64,000 nt of DNA from NCBI GenBank assembly GCA_036172665.1, contig CM069870.1, positions 61,380,212 through 61,444,211 of the forward strand, in the 5' to 3' direction. Positions within the stretch are counted from its first letter, which is position 1, and each line of letters starts with the position of its first letter. Positions 45,611-57,125 of the stretch are shown here, in pieces. This DNA comes from Prosopocoilus inquinatus. Lineage: Eukaryota; Arthropoda; Insecta; Coleoptera; Lucanidae. A program made the position numbers and the translations under genes. The notes under the pieces are model-generated. The model was not told where the DNA came from, did no database searches, and saw nothing but the letters and a program-made list of their open reading frames with translations.

Positions 45611-48179
45611 ATTTTAAAAACTACTTCGTCACTGAGGTTCTTATCTCATCGTATTTCACTGTATTTTCATCTAAAGATATGAAATGGAATAATAGAATAG
45701 AATAATAGAAAATAGATCTTTTTATTCGACTTCCAGTTCGCGATTAATAGTTCATTGACCGCCATTAGATTACCAGAGGAGAGTTGACCCCCAACCGACT
45801 TCTACAGGTCTGTCAACCTTTCAAAGTTTTCACTGTCTTTTCGGGGTCAATATCGACTCCCCCGGTTATGAATCCCCGCTCTAAATACTAAAGTAATACA
45901 GGATTTCAACTTGTAATGGTGTCATCCCTTATAAAGTTTATAAATGTTGTTTTTATACGATGCACGTTGAGATAATGTTTTAATAAAAAATTCCAAATTC
46001 AAATCACCATAAAATTACTTTCCTCAAAAATAGAGTCGTGATAAAGTCCAGCAACAAGCCTATTATTTGTTTTTCTGAAGTTTTTTTTACAAAATTCTGA
46101 AACAGGTAACTTTTTAGTTTTAAGAAGTTACAAGTTAGCGTCAAAATTTTTTTCTTGATCGTCATGTCTTTCTATTGCGACGCCACCATGAGTTTTTTTT
46201 AAATGACAACCCAACTTCATGTCATCTAAAAAAAAATAGTACTTTACATAACATTTTTTTAGAAAAATAAACATCATATTCGTGCAGAAATGCAAAAATA
46301 TCAGTCCAGAAATTATTGCATGTGCAGTAAAAGGTGTGCCGGTCAATGCCAATTGGTTCAAAGGGAACAATTTGAACATTTTTGTTAGTTAATTATTAGT
46401 TTTTGTTTGTAATTTGAGAAATAATTATTTTCTTAAACTAATGCTTATATTTTCCAAAAAAAAAAATTATTTTATAACTATCCAAACGGTTTCGCGCTTG
46501 TATGCAGGTTTAAATGATTTTTCTCCTGCATTTAATTTAACATTTGAAGTAGAATAAAATCTTTAATTTTCAATTTCATAATTTTAATAATTTAACTATA
46601 ACATAAAACAGCTTATTTTCAGACATAAGTTATATTATAGTTTATAGTTTATTTGAGTTTCTTTCTTCATTTTGATTAGTAGAATGTCTCAATGTAGCAG
46701 CAGCTTTAAGGATGTATCATACGTATCAAAATAAAAAAAATGTATGTATAAAGGCTGTTCGCGAGACACCGTATCTATGGCTAGAAAAAAAAACTTTTAG
46801 AGATGTATTGAACTAGACATCTTAAACGCTTTGCGATGTAAAAAAATACGAAGAAAATTATGTTAGGAAAGTTTCAGGACCTTCCCTGTCTAATTTTACG
46901 GCAATTTCAGAAAAACGAATGACTATTAGGTTTTTGACATTTCTAAATAAAACATTTTAATTTAGATTATTGAAAGTTGTACAGAAATTTTAACTGACGA
47001 TAGTACTCTTTAAATAGATGCTAAATACCTAAACTTCCTTTATACAAAGTTATTGGTTTCAAAGATACACAATTTATTGTTTTTGTTTGAGAGCCATAGC
47101 ATATATTTAAATTTGGCGCTCGAACTTGATGGAGCGTCGGCGTCGATCAATCACACACAACAGCGAAATCTAATGAAAAGGTTAGTATCATGAACAGTAT
47201 TAATTACCTTATGATTATTTACTAACGTATGTTCTACAAGCATTGAATGGTTTTGATTATCTTTTTGGATATAATATTTATGTTGGTCTAAACGTTTTTT
47301 TTTAATTTTGGCTAGTTTCATTTATACAGTGTATCTACAGATTTTCTGCAATGGTAGAGTGACATGTAATGGTCAAACACGTCTTTTTTATAACATACGA
47401 TTTTGAAAATTTTAGATAAAGGTTACCCATGAAAAGCAAAGTACATTTAAATTCAATTCACTAAGAACTAAAGAAGTTATTGGAAATTCTACAGTAAATT
47501 ATTGTTTATTGAGGAGTTATTTTGCACTATACGTTTTGCTTTCCAGGGCTTTCCCTTTTTTCTAAAACTTAAAAAATCATACGGTACTAGAGAAAGATGA
47601 AACTAATTTCTTGATGTCTAGCGCCGAGCCTGATTGTTAACTAATTAATTCCTCAGCGTGTACATACATAGCGCCTTCAAAGGTATTTGAGAGCCATGTG
47701 ACCTCCGACGCGTATAGAGTTGATGGTTTTCTAACCTAGTATTAAATTTCCGTTAATTAATTATTTTTCCAGGGGCAGGCCACACAATGCTGCTTTTGCT
47801 TTCGTAAAAAGTTTAAACGTTTGTTCTAGTTACGCTGAATGGTGTTGACGGTGAGGAAAAAGATGTTCGTAGGAACCCGAATGTTAATTTTTGATTTACT
47901 CCTAAATTTGTTTGCGGTATCCTTCATAATTCCGTTATTATTTTTATCAGTAGCTATTATACAGTTAATTGTTTTCAAGTGAAAACATAAACAAATTGAC
48001 AGAAAACATTTTCAAAACCGAATTGCATCAAATTCTTCTGGGTTACAAAAAAATAAAATAAAATTCGTTTCATAATGAATGAAGTATATTTGTCAAAAGT
48101 CATAACCATGTACAAGCTCACTATTTAATTAAGTTTTTTTAATTAACATTGTTGTAATAAAATTTTATTTCATGGCCGT
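45611..48179. other. B-C intergenic, nothing recognised
   Basis: About 2.5 kb of AT-rich DNA. A minus-strand AATAAA at 48169-48164 lies 11 nt past the gene C stop. Confidence 0.45.
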
Positions 48180-50179
48180 TCATTGGTTTAAAATAAAAGC
48201 GTTCGCAATAGCAAGAACAGGAGCTCCTGGTGCAGGATCGGGGAAATTGGTGTGTCCCGCAATGTCAATGTGAGTGTATTTAAGAGGCCTCTCACTTCCT
48301 GATCCATGTCTGTCTAGCCCAGATGCGAGTAACATGAACGCGGCCACTCCTAAAAACAGAAAAAAAAACAATAATTAATAAGATAAGATTTGAACTGGCT
48401 GAGAGGATCTTATCAATTTCGTGGTTTGTTAACAACGTTCTCAGTACCTTGATGACCTCTGCGTCCGACAGCACCGGTCTGAGTGATGTCATCGCCGAAA
48501 GCTCTTCCGCGGTAGTTGGCGAAGTCTTCACGTCTGAGGATGGAAACTTCGATGGGATCTGAAATGCTATCTCCTCCATTTTGAAGTCTCAAGCTCACTC
48601 CTTCTTGACGAGCCGGTCCATTATCAAGTGCTGTAAATAGAGTGGTACGAGTTTATTAAGGTTTGTCTGTCTTGTTTCCTAGATTTATTTAAGAATTGAA
48701 TTGAATTGAATTGAATTTTTTGAAACTATTTAATTCCGATGACTTACCAATACTGTATCCAATACCGCCAGTGTTCCATGCGTGTCCCGTAAGAGTACCA
48801 ATAACAAACAGTTTTGGATTGATAGATTCTAAAGCGATTTCTTTGAACTGTAACCAAAACAAACAACGAATAAGTAAGGATATTATAGGGTCATGTTGGA
48901 TAGAGCAATTCGCAAGTAGGTAGCCGAAGTAAGCCATCGCACACAGTACATACCTTACAAAGAGGATCTGCCATAGCAAATCGTCCTTCGGCATCTGTGT
49001 TAGTAACTCGCACCAGAACACCGGCCTTGGACTTTATGAGTTCATCTGGAACGTAGCAGTTCGACCCTACGCTATTCCTGCAAAGGGCCATAGCACCAAG
49101 CACCCTGATGTTAGGGGGTCTCAAAAGGTTCACGACCTGCAATATACCGGCAACAGCGCCAGCACCATTTTTGTCCCTGGACATTCCAACCATGTTGCCG
49201 TTAATTTTGATGTCAGCACCGCCAGTATCAAAGGTCAATCCCTTTCCAACGAAGAAGAGGGTGTCAGTAACCGCCGAGGGGTCAGGTGGATTGTATTCTA
49301 AGTAAATGATGCGGCCATGGTGCCTTCCAGTGAATTTCGTAGCGCGGTTCACCGCCGCGAAAAGCGGGTATTCCCTCAAGAAAACTTCCTCATCATCTAC
49401 CACATCGACCGTAACAGCAGAATCAGCAAACACCTCCTCTACGTACTCCTGGACTGTAAGAGGAGTCATTCTTTCTGGGTCAGCGTCGGTTATATCTTTA
49501 TCCACGCGCAGCCCCGAGTCTAATATCAAAGCATTCTGGATAATTGCCCCGATGCCGGCCTGGTTGTTAGGGGCAACAATCCCCAGACGTTCCACCAGTG
49601 GGAATCTATCTGGGGAGAGTTCCCGAATTTGAATCGGCTAAAAAACGCAGCAGTCGTCAGCAGGAAATACTCAAAGGCACTAATCTAAAATACCTACCAC
49701 ATAAAGCGCTTGCAAAACACCCAACAGGATGGCCAATTCTGTGTTTGGTAATTGGGGAGCATCCTGTACCACGACCAACAATCTTCTGATCCCCACTCTC
49801 AAAGCCCTTTGAGTTCCATTAAAAGCCGCCTCCCTCGCAGACCTGACGTCGTCATAATCCGGATCCAAGTTGCCAGTATTTGCGACGACAATGCGCCCTG
49901 CTGGAACTGTGGGCAAAGCAACTACGGTTGTACCAGAAGCAAGGGACGGATCCAAGCTTAGGGCCGTCGCGATGGTACTCGCTATTTCCTGGTCGCTAAT
50001 GGCTTGGCCGCCGATGCTCACGAAGAGCAAGCCATCGTAACCAGGGGTCCTTAAGGCTTGCTCTTGGGCCACCTCGAAAGGCAAGTTCCTGAATCTAATT
50101 CATCGATTATTTAATTAATTAATTATTTAATTATCAGTTTGAATTGGTTTGGTTTTATTTACCTTTTCAAGTCGACCAT
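48180..50179 (-). CDS. M17 aminopeptidase gene C, six exons, 514 aa
   Basis: Exons are 50179-50163, 50088-49698, 49637-48954, 48847-48748, 48630-48448 and 48349-48180, with GT-AG introns of 60-117 bp. The protein starts MVDLKRNLPFEVAQEQ and ends ANAFILNQ. All metal and active-site residues of the M17 fold are visible (VGKGLTFDTGGADIK, MSRDKNG, NTDAEGR). It differs from the others in its N-terminal domain, with Ala/Thr-rich replacements such as ASTIATALSLDPSLASG and a one-residue-longer loop before VPAGRIV, and ADPLCK replaces ADVLCK at the end of exon 3. A GAATT microsatellite lies in intron 4. Likely a cytosolic peptidase like its paralogues. It has the clearest promoter of the array. Confidence 0.93.
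48693..48718. repeat. (GAATT)n microsatellite in gene C intron 4
   Basis: About five copies of GAATT in a row. Confidence 0.8.
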
Positions 50180-50280
50180 CTTGGCACACAGTGAATATCA
50201 CACACTGTATGCTCCTTCTCGTTTTGCCCGAGTTTTTATACTCGCCGAATAGGAAGGGTTCGTTTACCTTATCTTATATC
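50180..50280 (-). promoter_or_regulatory. Core promoter of gene C
   Basis: TATAAAAA at 50240-50233, CAGT initiator at 50207-50204 (GCATACAGT context shared with D) and AGATAAGG just upstream (core 50274-50269). Predicted leader about 27 nt. Confidence 0.75.
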
Positions 50281-50512
50281 TGCCGATTCGGTTATCGTGT
50301 GGTTCCTAGCAGATAAAATCTCAAACGTGCAACTTTAAATTATGTTAATGCCAAAATTATTTTTTTAATCGCATTTTCTTTATCTTTTTAAATAAATTTT
50401 AGAATTTGAAATGCCTTTGTCTTTGTATTGAAACAGTCTCTGTGGTATCTCGTTTGTGAAGAAATATTCCAGCCCTTGCAGACTTCTGTTATGCTGAACA
50501 TTGAGCAGGAAG

Positions 50513-50845
50513 AAAGTTCATCATGATGGACTCTTTACATCTCTTCTAGTGTAAAATTTTTGGTTCTGGTTCTGAAACGATTGGACAAGGGCAAGGAGAC
50601 CAGCATTACAAGTCACCAACACAAAATATAATAGGCGCCAAGAATTAAAAAAAAAATGGTGTTTGAAATAGTAGCTTTAAATGTTTAATTTTACAAAAAG
50701 ATTATAAAACTTTATAGATAAAAAATACATTTTAAATTAAATTTAAAACTGTGAATAAAATGTGTTGGTGGTGCAGTGTTAAATGATGCCTTTTATTGAC
50801 ATAATTCTGTTTTTGTGTTGACAGTCTGTTAAATTCTTGATTACA
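50513..50845 (+). repeat. ~330-bp direct repeat, copy 1
   Basis: Over 90% similar by eye to 52325-52655, from AAAGTTCATCA through GGACAAGGGCAAGGAGACCA to TTAAATTCTTGATTA. The copies are 1.8 kb apart. Confidence 0.9.
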
Positions 50846-52324
50846 GTCATAAAAAATGTGTATCCCTAAACTGAAGTATTCGTAATCCTACAGCCATTGG
50901 ATTGAATTGAAAAGCACGAAATTTAGAAGTATTTTATTCATAATCTGCGATCAAAAAAATATTTTTACTTTATCTGGCTAATTAAAAATACCGTGGGCGT
51001 AGCCAAAATGGGGATAAACGAGGCAGTTGCCCACCAGTGGTTCATCGGGGTGATAGAAAAGGGGGGAGATAAAAGAAAACTGTTTCAATTCCCTCTGCAG
51101 ATAGTTTCTTGTGTAAAAAATGTTGGGTTGTCGACTAGAAAACAAAAGAAAAGCTCAAACAGATACAATCGAAAAAAAGATGAGAAAAATGAGGTAACGG
51201 TGGAAAAGAGACGAAAAGAAGAGGATGAAAATGAAAACTGCAGAAGGCCATGGAGGACGAGGCAAGGAGAAAAAATGCAGAAAGCAAATGAATACACCAG
51301 AGGAAAATGTAAAGAAAAGAAAGATGAGAAAGACAAAACAAGAAGAAAAGGATTCAAAAGAAGAAGAAGACAGCAAACGGATATAATTATTTTAAAAACG
51401 CCGAAAAAGAAAGATGGAAAAAGACCAAGCAAACAAAGATTAAGGAGGAAAGCGATGAGCGAAAGAAAAGGTGCGATCCAAAAACAAAAGGCAATAGAAA
51501 AGATCTTGTAGTAAATAACGTTCCGAAAACAATTCCTAAAAGCGAAAGAGGTTTAAACAAGACACAAATGATGTAACAGTCGCATCTTCTTCAAGAAACA
51601 AAATTCTAGAAATTCGTCTGTCTGCATTCAAATTGGCTATCTCTTTACTATAGTTAAAGAAGTTATTAGCCTTTTAATTAATTTTTAACTTTTCTTGGTT
51701 ATTATTCTGTTATTTCTTTGAAATTTTTAATACTCGTATTTATTGTTTCTATTTTTAATTTGTTTCATTTTAATTTTTTTACAACAATCTTTTCTTCGGC
51801 TGGGTTAAGTTTAATCGGATTGGGTTGACCTTGAAACGTTTTTTAAATTTTATATTTTGATTGTTTATTCTTTTTTTAATTTTTAAGTTTCTTGTTTCAA
51901 TTTTCTACAGTTTCTTCAAATTTCCTTAAAACTTTTGACATTTTTGTTTCGATTTTTGATAATTCCTTATTTTTCTCTTTTGTAAAATTCCTTTGTTGGC
52001 TTGGATAGGTTCGCTTTAGTCGGATTGGTTTTGCCCCTGTCTCAAATTTTATATTTAAAAGAACTTGGATTAATTTCGGCTTAGTTTAGTAGGATTGGGT
52101 TAGCTTATCTTCGGTTTAATTGGGTTTACCTTGAAATATTTTTTTAATTAAAAAAATATTGTCTATAAATTTTCGAAGCTTTTTATTTTTTCATCTCCTA
52201 CAATTTTTTTAAATTTCATTTCAAAATTTTTAATTTTTCATGTTCTGCAATGACGACATTTTTTAATCTATTGTAAAATTGTTTTCTTGGGTTTACAATG
52301 TTTAGTTTTATAAAACTTCATATA
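50846..52324. other. C-D intergenic: purine-rich and T-rich tracts
   Basis: A Lys/Arg-rich frame at 50993-51511 follows a purine-rich tract and has no domain. The remainder is T-rich with GGGTTGACCTTG words. Confidence 0.45.
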
Positions 52325-52655
52325 AAAGTTCATCAGGATGGACATCTCTTCTAGTGTAAAATTTTTGGTTCTGGTTCTGAAGCGATTGGACAAGGGCAAG
52401 GAGACCAGCATTACAAGTCACCAACACAAAATATAATAGGCGCCAAGAATTAAAAAAAAATGGTGTTTGAAATAGTAGCTTTAAATGTTTAATTTTACAA
52501 AAAAAATTATAAAACTTTGTAGACAAAAAATACATTTTAAATTGAATTGAAAGCTGTGAATAAAATGTTTTGGTGGTGTAGTGTTAAATGCTGTCGTTTG
52601 TTGGCATAATTCTTTTCTTTTTGTGTTAGCGACAGTGCTACCTTTATTAAATTCT
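52325..52655 (+). repeat. ~330-bp direct repeat, copy 2
   Basis: Partner of 50513-50845. Confidence 0.9.
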
Positions 52656-52867
52656 TGATTAGTTTTGAAAACTTTTAATTAATTAATTTTTTTAATGTTC
52701 GAACGTTTCCTGTACATTGTAAAAACTTGAACCATTGAACAAAAGAAATTAATTTCCTTTGTTAACAAATAAGATTCGTTAACGTATTGTTTTGAAAATC
52801 ATAATAATTTCTGATCGAAAAACACGAATCGGTTGATGTATCTCGTATGACCGTCCGAATTTTTAGT

Positions 52868-52900
52868 TTTCTTTGTGCGCGAGCTTATCTAAAGATAAAC
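52868..52900. promoter_or_regulatory. Conserved distal element with inverted GATA sites, gene C copy
   Basis: TTTCTTTGTGCGCGAGC then TTATCT-AA-AGATAA (52885-52898). About 2.7 kb upstream of gene C, with the 330-bp duplication in between. Confidence 0.55.
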
Positions 52901-53702
52901 AATTAGTGTCATCGCTTTCTTGACGTGATCTTGGCACTAATAAATTTGGGAATCGTTCTAAAAATACTTTAATATAAGTTTCATTGTCGTTTTTAACTAA
53001 AGTGTGTGTGTCTGTTATCTATGTGAATTAGGTACTTGCACTCGTTAAATGCAAGGAAATTTCCTATCGATATTAAAGTACGCATATTTTGAAGCAATTC
53101 CTTCAGAAATTTGCTTTGAGAGAATTAATTTGCTATTTATTTAAAGAAGTCTTCATTTTAAAGACAAGGAAATTTGCTTAATTTGAAAAGCATCCCCTAG
53201 TATTGTTATATTCGTTTGCCTATTAAGCATGAAAGAGGACCAAGTATAGATCTCTGAAGGACACTTAAGGTTACTTACCCAGCATTCGAGTATCAGCACC
53301 CACCCCTTGCCACTTGTCGTCTAAGAAATTTTTTTATTAAATTACTAAACTAAATTATACCAATCGCTTTAATACGCCAACTAGTAACGAAATTGTTTTG
53401 GTATTAAAAGCTTTAGAGAAGACTGTATTTGTTAAAATGTCTGTTTATCGCTTCAAATATGTCTAATTGTAAGTAAATGTACAGTCGTCCTCAAATGAAG
53501 TGCTATAATTATTATTTTAGTTGCGTATGTACCAGTGTACAACTTGCTTAACAAGCGTAACGATTTATACTGAGTAGGTTGTTGCAGAAAACTAAAATAA
53601 CAACAATAATTAAAATGCCAATATGTATTTATTTCCAATAAATCGTCACCATAAGCAGAGTGTTTATAAATCATAATCAATAGCAGTAAAATTACAATAA
53701 CT
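52901..53702. other. Downstream of gene D
   Basis: Includes the gene D 3' trailer. A minus-strand AATAAA at 53633-53628, about 70 nt past the stop, is a plausible polyadenylation signal. Confidence 0.5.
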
Positions 53703-55837
53703 TTAGGGGTTTAAGAAAAAGGTATTAGCAAGGGCAAGTAGGGGTTCTCCTAAAGCCGGCGCAGGGAAGATAAAGCTTGCTGCAGTGTCGAGGTGAGTGT
53801 ACTTCAGCGGTCTTGCGCTTCCCGATCCGTGCTTATCCAGACCCGATGCGAGCAACATAAAAGCAGCCACTCCTGAAATTAAATCTCTATTAGTGTGATG
53901 TGTCGCTGTGTACTGATAAGGTTTCAAGCAGCTGATCTTCCTTATTGTTTTTATGAAATTAGGTTGGACGCGTGTTTTATCAATTAGGTATCTGCTCAAC
54001 TCAGTCATGGTTTTCAAATTAAAACATATTAACAATGAACAATATATACAGTGTGTGTCTTTTCTGATTTAATTCAGTTCATTAAATTATTTGTTAATTT
54101 AACTTCTGTGCATGATCCCCATAGTTTGTGAAACACGAAAGTAATCATATACAAGAGGTTCCACTAATAAACGGAGTGGCTTCGGAAACAGATTTGACAG
54201 TTTTTTTTTTTTTTAATGCGGATCCATTTAGACTTTAAGGAAGATGGAAACACTTGGTAAGTACCTTGATGACCTCGACGGCCTATGGCACCAATTTGCG
54301 TTACATCATCTCCAACAGCTCTTCCACGATAATTAGAAAAGTCTTCTCGTCTAAGTTCGGAGACTTCGACAGGATCTGCAATACTCTGTCCACCTCTTTG
54401 GATTTTGAAGCTTACGCCTTCGCTACGTGCTGGTCCGTTATCCAACGCTGTAAGCGATCTTTAAGCTTGTTGAAAACTGCACTAACTTTCTACTTACCTA
54501 TGTTGTACCCGAAGCCGACCGTATTCATTCCGTGTCCAGTTAGAGTTCCCACAACAAACAGCTTAGGATTCACAGCCTCTAAAGCGACGTCCTTCAACTA
54601 TAAACAAAAAGATCAACTTGTGCATTAAAAAGTACTGTTAATACATACTCTGCAAAGAACATCGGCCATAGCGAACCGCCCTTCGGCATCCGTGTTGATG
54701 ACTCGGACAAGAGCGCCGGATCTGGCCTTAATAAGCTCATCAGGGACGTAAGCATTTGATCCAATGCTGTTCCTAACGAGAGCCAAAGCACCTATCACCC
54801 TTATATTAGGGGGTTGCAATAGGTTTACGACGTGCAGAAGACCCGCAATGGCAGCAGCCGCGCCCTTGTCCCTGGACATACCAACCAAATTTCCGTTGAT
54901 TTTAACATCAACGCCCCCAATATCGACAGTCACGCCTTTAGCGACGAAAATCAACGTGTCAGTAACCCTTGAGGAATCCGGCGGATTATACTCCAAGTAT
55001 ACGATGCGGCCTTGGTGTCTCGGAGTGAATTTCGTAGCTCGGTTAACCGCCTCGAAAAGGGGATATTCTCTTGCGAACACCTCTTCGTCATCCACTACAT
55101 CCACCCTCACAGACGAATTAGCAAATATCTCTTCCACATATTCCTGAACTTTAGGAGCCGTCATTCGTTCTGGATCAGCCTCGTTGATGTCTTTGGTTAC
55201 GCGTAATCCCGAATCCAAAATCAGAGCGTTTTGAATGATAGAGCTGATGTTGCTAGAGGAATAAATTCCCAGTTTCTCTGCCATCGGGAGCCTGCCTGGG
55301 GTAAGTTCCCGAACTTGGATTGGCTGGAAATATTTCGTAGTAGACTAGTTTTCAACGAATTGTTTGAGTTATTTACCACATACAGTCCCTGTAAAATACC
55401 CAGCAATGTAACTAATTGCGAGTTTTCAAACTCAGGCGCTTCTTGTATGACGACTAACAACCTCCTGACACCGGCTCTCAAAGCTCTCTGCGTTCCGATC
55501 AGAGCAGTTTCTCTCAAAGATCTGACGTCATCGTAATCCACATCCAAAGCACCGGTGGGTGCAAAAATAATGCGACCTGATGGAATTGGTACAGGAAATA
55601 CGCTGACTTGAGATGCCAGGCTCGGGTCTAATCTCAACAGTGGATCGATGGTTTGCCAAATTTGTTGATCATTAATTGGTCGGCCGTTCACGCTTACGAA
55701 GAGCAAACCATCGTAGCCCTCAGCTCTTATGCTTTGCTCCTCAACAACTTCGAACGGCAAATTCCTAAGTCTAACATATTTGGTTAATTAAATCCTAAAA
55801 ATTATATAGATTAATCTTACAATTTTGCGTCGATCAT
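53703..55837 (-). CDS. M17 aminopeptidase gene D, six exons, 510 aa
   Basis: Exons are 55837-55821, 55764-55377, 55323-54649, 54597-54498, 54447-54265 and 53872-53703. Introns 1-4 are 50-56 bp and intron 5 is 392 bp. The protein starts MIDAKLNLPFEVVEEQ and ends ANTFFLNP. Exon 3 is nine bases shorter than in B and C (YSSSN-ISS). Metal and catalytic residues are kept, but the surrounding loops differ: VGKGVTFDTGG has become VAKGVTVDIGG and MSRDK-(C/S/N)-G has become MSRDKGAAAA. These are next to metal ligands, so substrate or metal preference may have shifted, or activity may be reduced. It is closest to gene B in the N-terminal domain and promoter layout, suggesting B and D separated after C and A. 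Confidence 0.93.
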
Positions 55838-55945
55838 CTTGATGCTGCTTTTTTCAGTTAACGGTGTGAACTGGTTACTGTATGCCTGTTTTCGTGGTTT
55901 GGTGAATCTTTTATACCCAAAATGTTTCAAAATTTGTTTATCTGC
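55838..55945 (-). promoter_or_regulatory. Core promoter of gene D
   Basis: GTATAAAAG (TATA 55915-55909), CAGT initiator (55880-55877) and AGATAA at 55944-55939. Predicted leader about 42 nt. Confidence 0.75.
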
Positions 55946-56529
55946 AGCCAATAAGCGTTGGTCAATAAATAAAATTGTGCACAATGATTTGGCATTTGTT
56001 CGTCATAACAAAGTGTGAGGTAGGTGGGCTTTTGTGGTTAATATTCTATTATTTTGTTCAGTTGGTTTGCATTATTCCTTAATGAGTGCGTATTCGTATT
56101 TTAAAAATAGTCATAGAATATGCCAACGATCTATTTATTTATTTCTTAATTCTGGAAGAAGGAAAGACAAAAAATTCTTTTAATAGTTTGCAGTTTAATT
56201 TAAATAGATTTTGTTGGTTTTAAAAATATAATATTATTTAAAAATCAAAACTGTTCTAATTCGTCTGCAATTAGGTTTTCGTTTTATAAGCTCTACTACA
56301 GTATCTTGGGCTCTTATCAACATTAAAAGAAGTTCTCAAGTAATTTTTAATTTATCATTAAAAATACAAATCCGAAAAAAGGTAATTATATATTACAAAA
56401 GAATTTAGGTTCTTTGTTTATAAACAAAGGCGTTCTTAATCGATGTCATTTTAAGATTTTGATTCGTATTTGAATGATAAGGGGCTCTTTAGAAATTTCC
56501 GTTGGAACATGCTCACAAGACACTTTCTT

Positions 56530-56556
56530 TTTGTTCTCGGTTATCTGGAGATAAGT
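56530..56556. promoter_or_regulatory. Conserved distal element with inverted GATA sites, gene D copy
   Basis: TTTTGTTCTCGG then TTATCT-GG-AGATAA (56541-56554), 0.7 kb upstream of gene D. A palindromic TTTGTTTATAAACAAAGG word lies at about 56413-56430. Confidence 0.55.
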
Positions 56557-56679
56557 CATTTGTGTCACCTGCTTCCTAGATTGATTTTTTTATAAATTTC
56601 TTTTAGGGATTATTCAGCGATATATTGTTTTAATGTAGCGTAATTATTATTGTTATTATTTTTTAAATTTTTTTATCAG

Positions 56680-57035
56680 TGGTGGGTGGCCAACGGGGTC
56701 TTAAGTCATCGACGTGTCAAGACCTCAAGAGCGGGAGTGTATTTTGTGTGTGTAAAGTGTTCCATGGCTTTGTTACGTTCAAACCTCCTCGTCCTCGAAG
56801 GGGGAGCAGAGCCGAATTTATTGTATCCCCAACACTGAAGGGTACCTGAAGTGAACATCTTTGGTGGGTGCCCAACGGAGTGATCCACTTGTCCAAACCT
56901 CAGGAGCGGGAATGTTTTTGTGTGTGTAAAGTATTCCATATCTTTGTTACTTTCAAACCTCCTTGCTCTTGAAGTGGAATCAGGGTCGAATTTATTGTAT
57001 CTTCAACACTGAAAGCTACCTGAAGTGAATACTGA
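56680..57035 (+). repeat. Tandem duplication of a ~180-bp unit
   Basis: The unit starting GGTGGGTGGCCAACGG at 56680 is repeated from 56861 (GGTGGGTGCCCAACGG). They share TGTGTGTGTAAAGT, TTCAAACCTCCT and GAATTTATTGTAT. Confidence 0.8.
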
Positions 57036-57049
57036 CAACCCCCGAGAAA

Positions 57050-57123
57050 CACCTCGAACACGGTTCGAACCCAAGACACTGCGATTGCAGGCCGATCCTT
57101 TTCCCGCTTGGACCGAGGCGTTA
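57050..57123 (-). mobile_element. tRNA-derived SINE-like head
   Basis: On the minus strand CGGTCCAAGCGGGAAAAGG resembles a pol III A box and GGGTTCGAACCG, about 40 bp later, is a B box, with a GCCTGCAATCGCAG segment between. The arms do not fold into a proper tRNA cloverleaf. It may be the promoter of a SINE whose body is the adjoining tandem unit. Confidence 0.4.
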
Positions 57124-57125
57124 TA

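Noticed and set aside
49306..49632. Plus-strand frames opposite the aminopeptidase exons
   Set aside because: Shadows of conserved coding sequence on the minus strand. The same antisense frames recur at 54764 and 6280 because the genes are paralogues.
50993..51511. 172-codon Lys/Arg-rich open frame
   Set aside because: It follows a purine-rich tract on one strand, has no domain, and the opposite strand is equally open with low-complexity Phe/Ser/Leu. Composition explains the frame.
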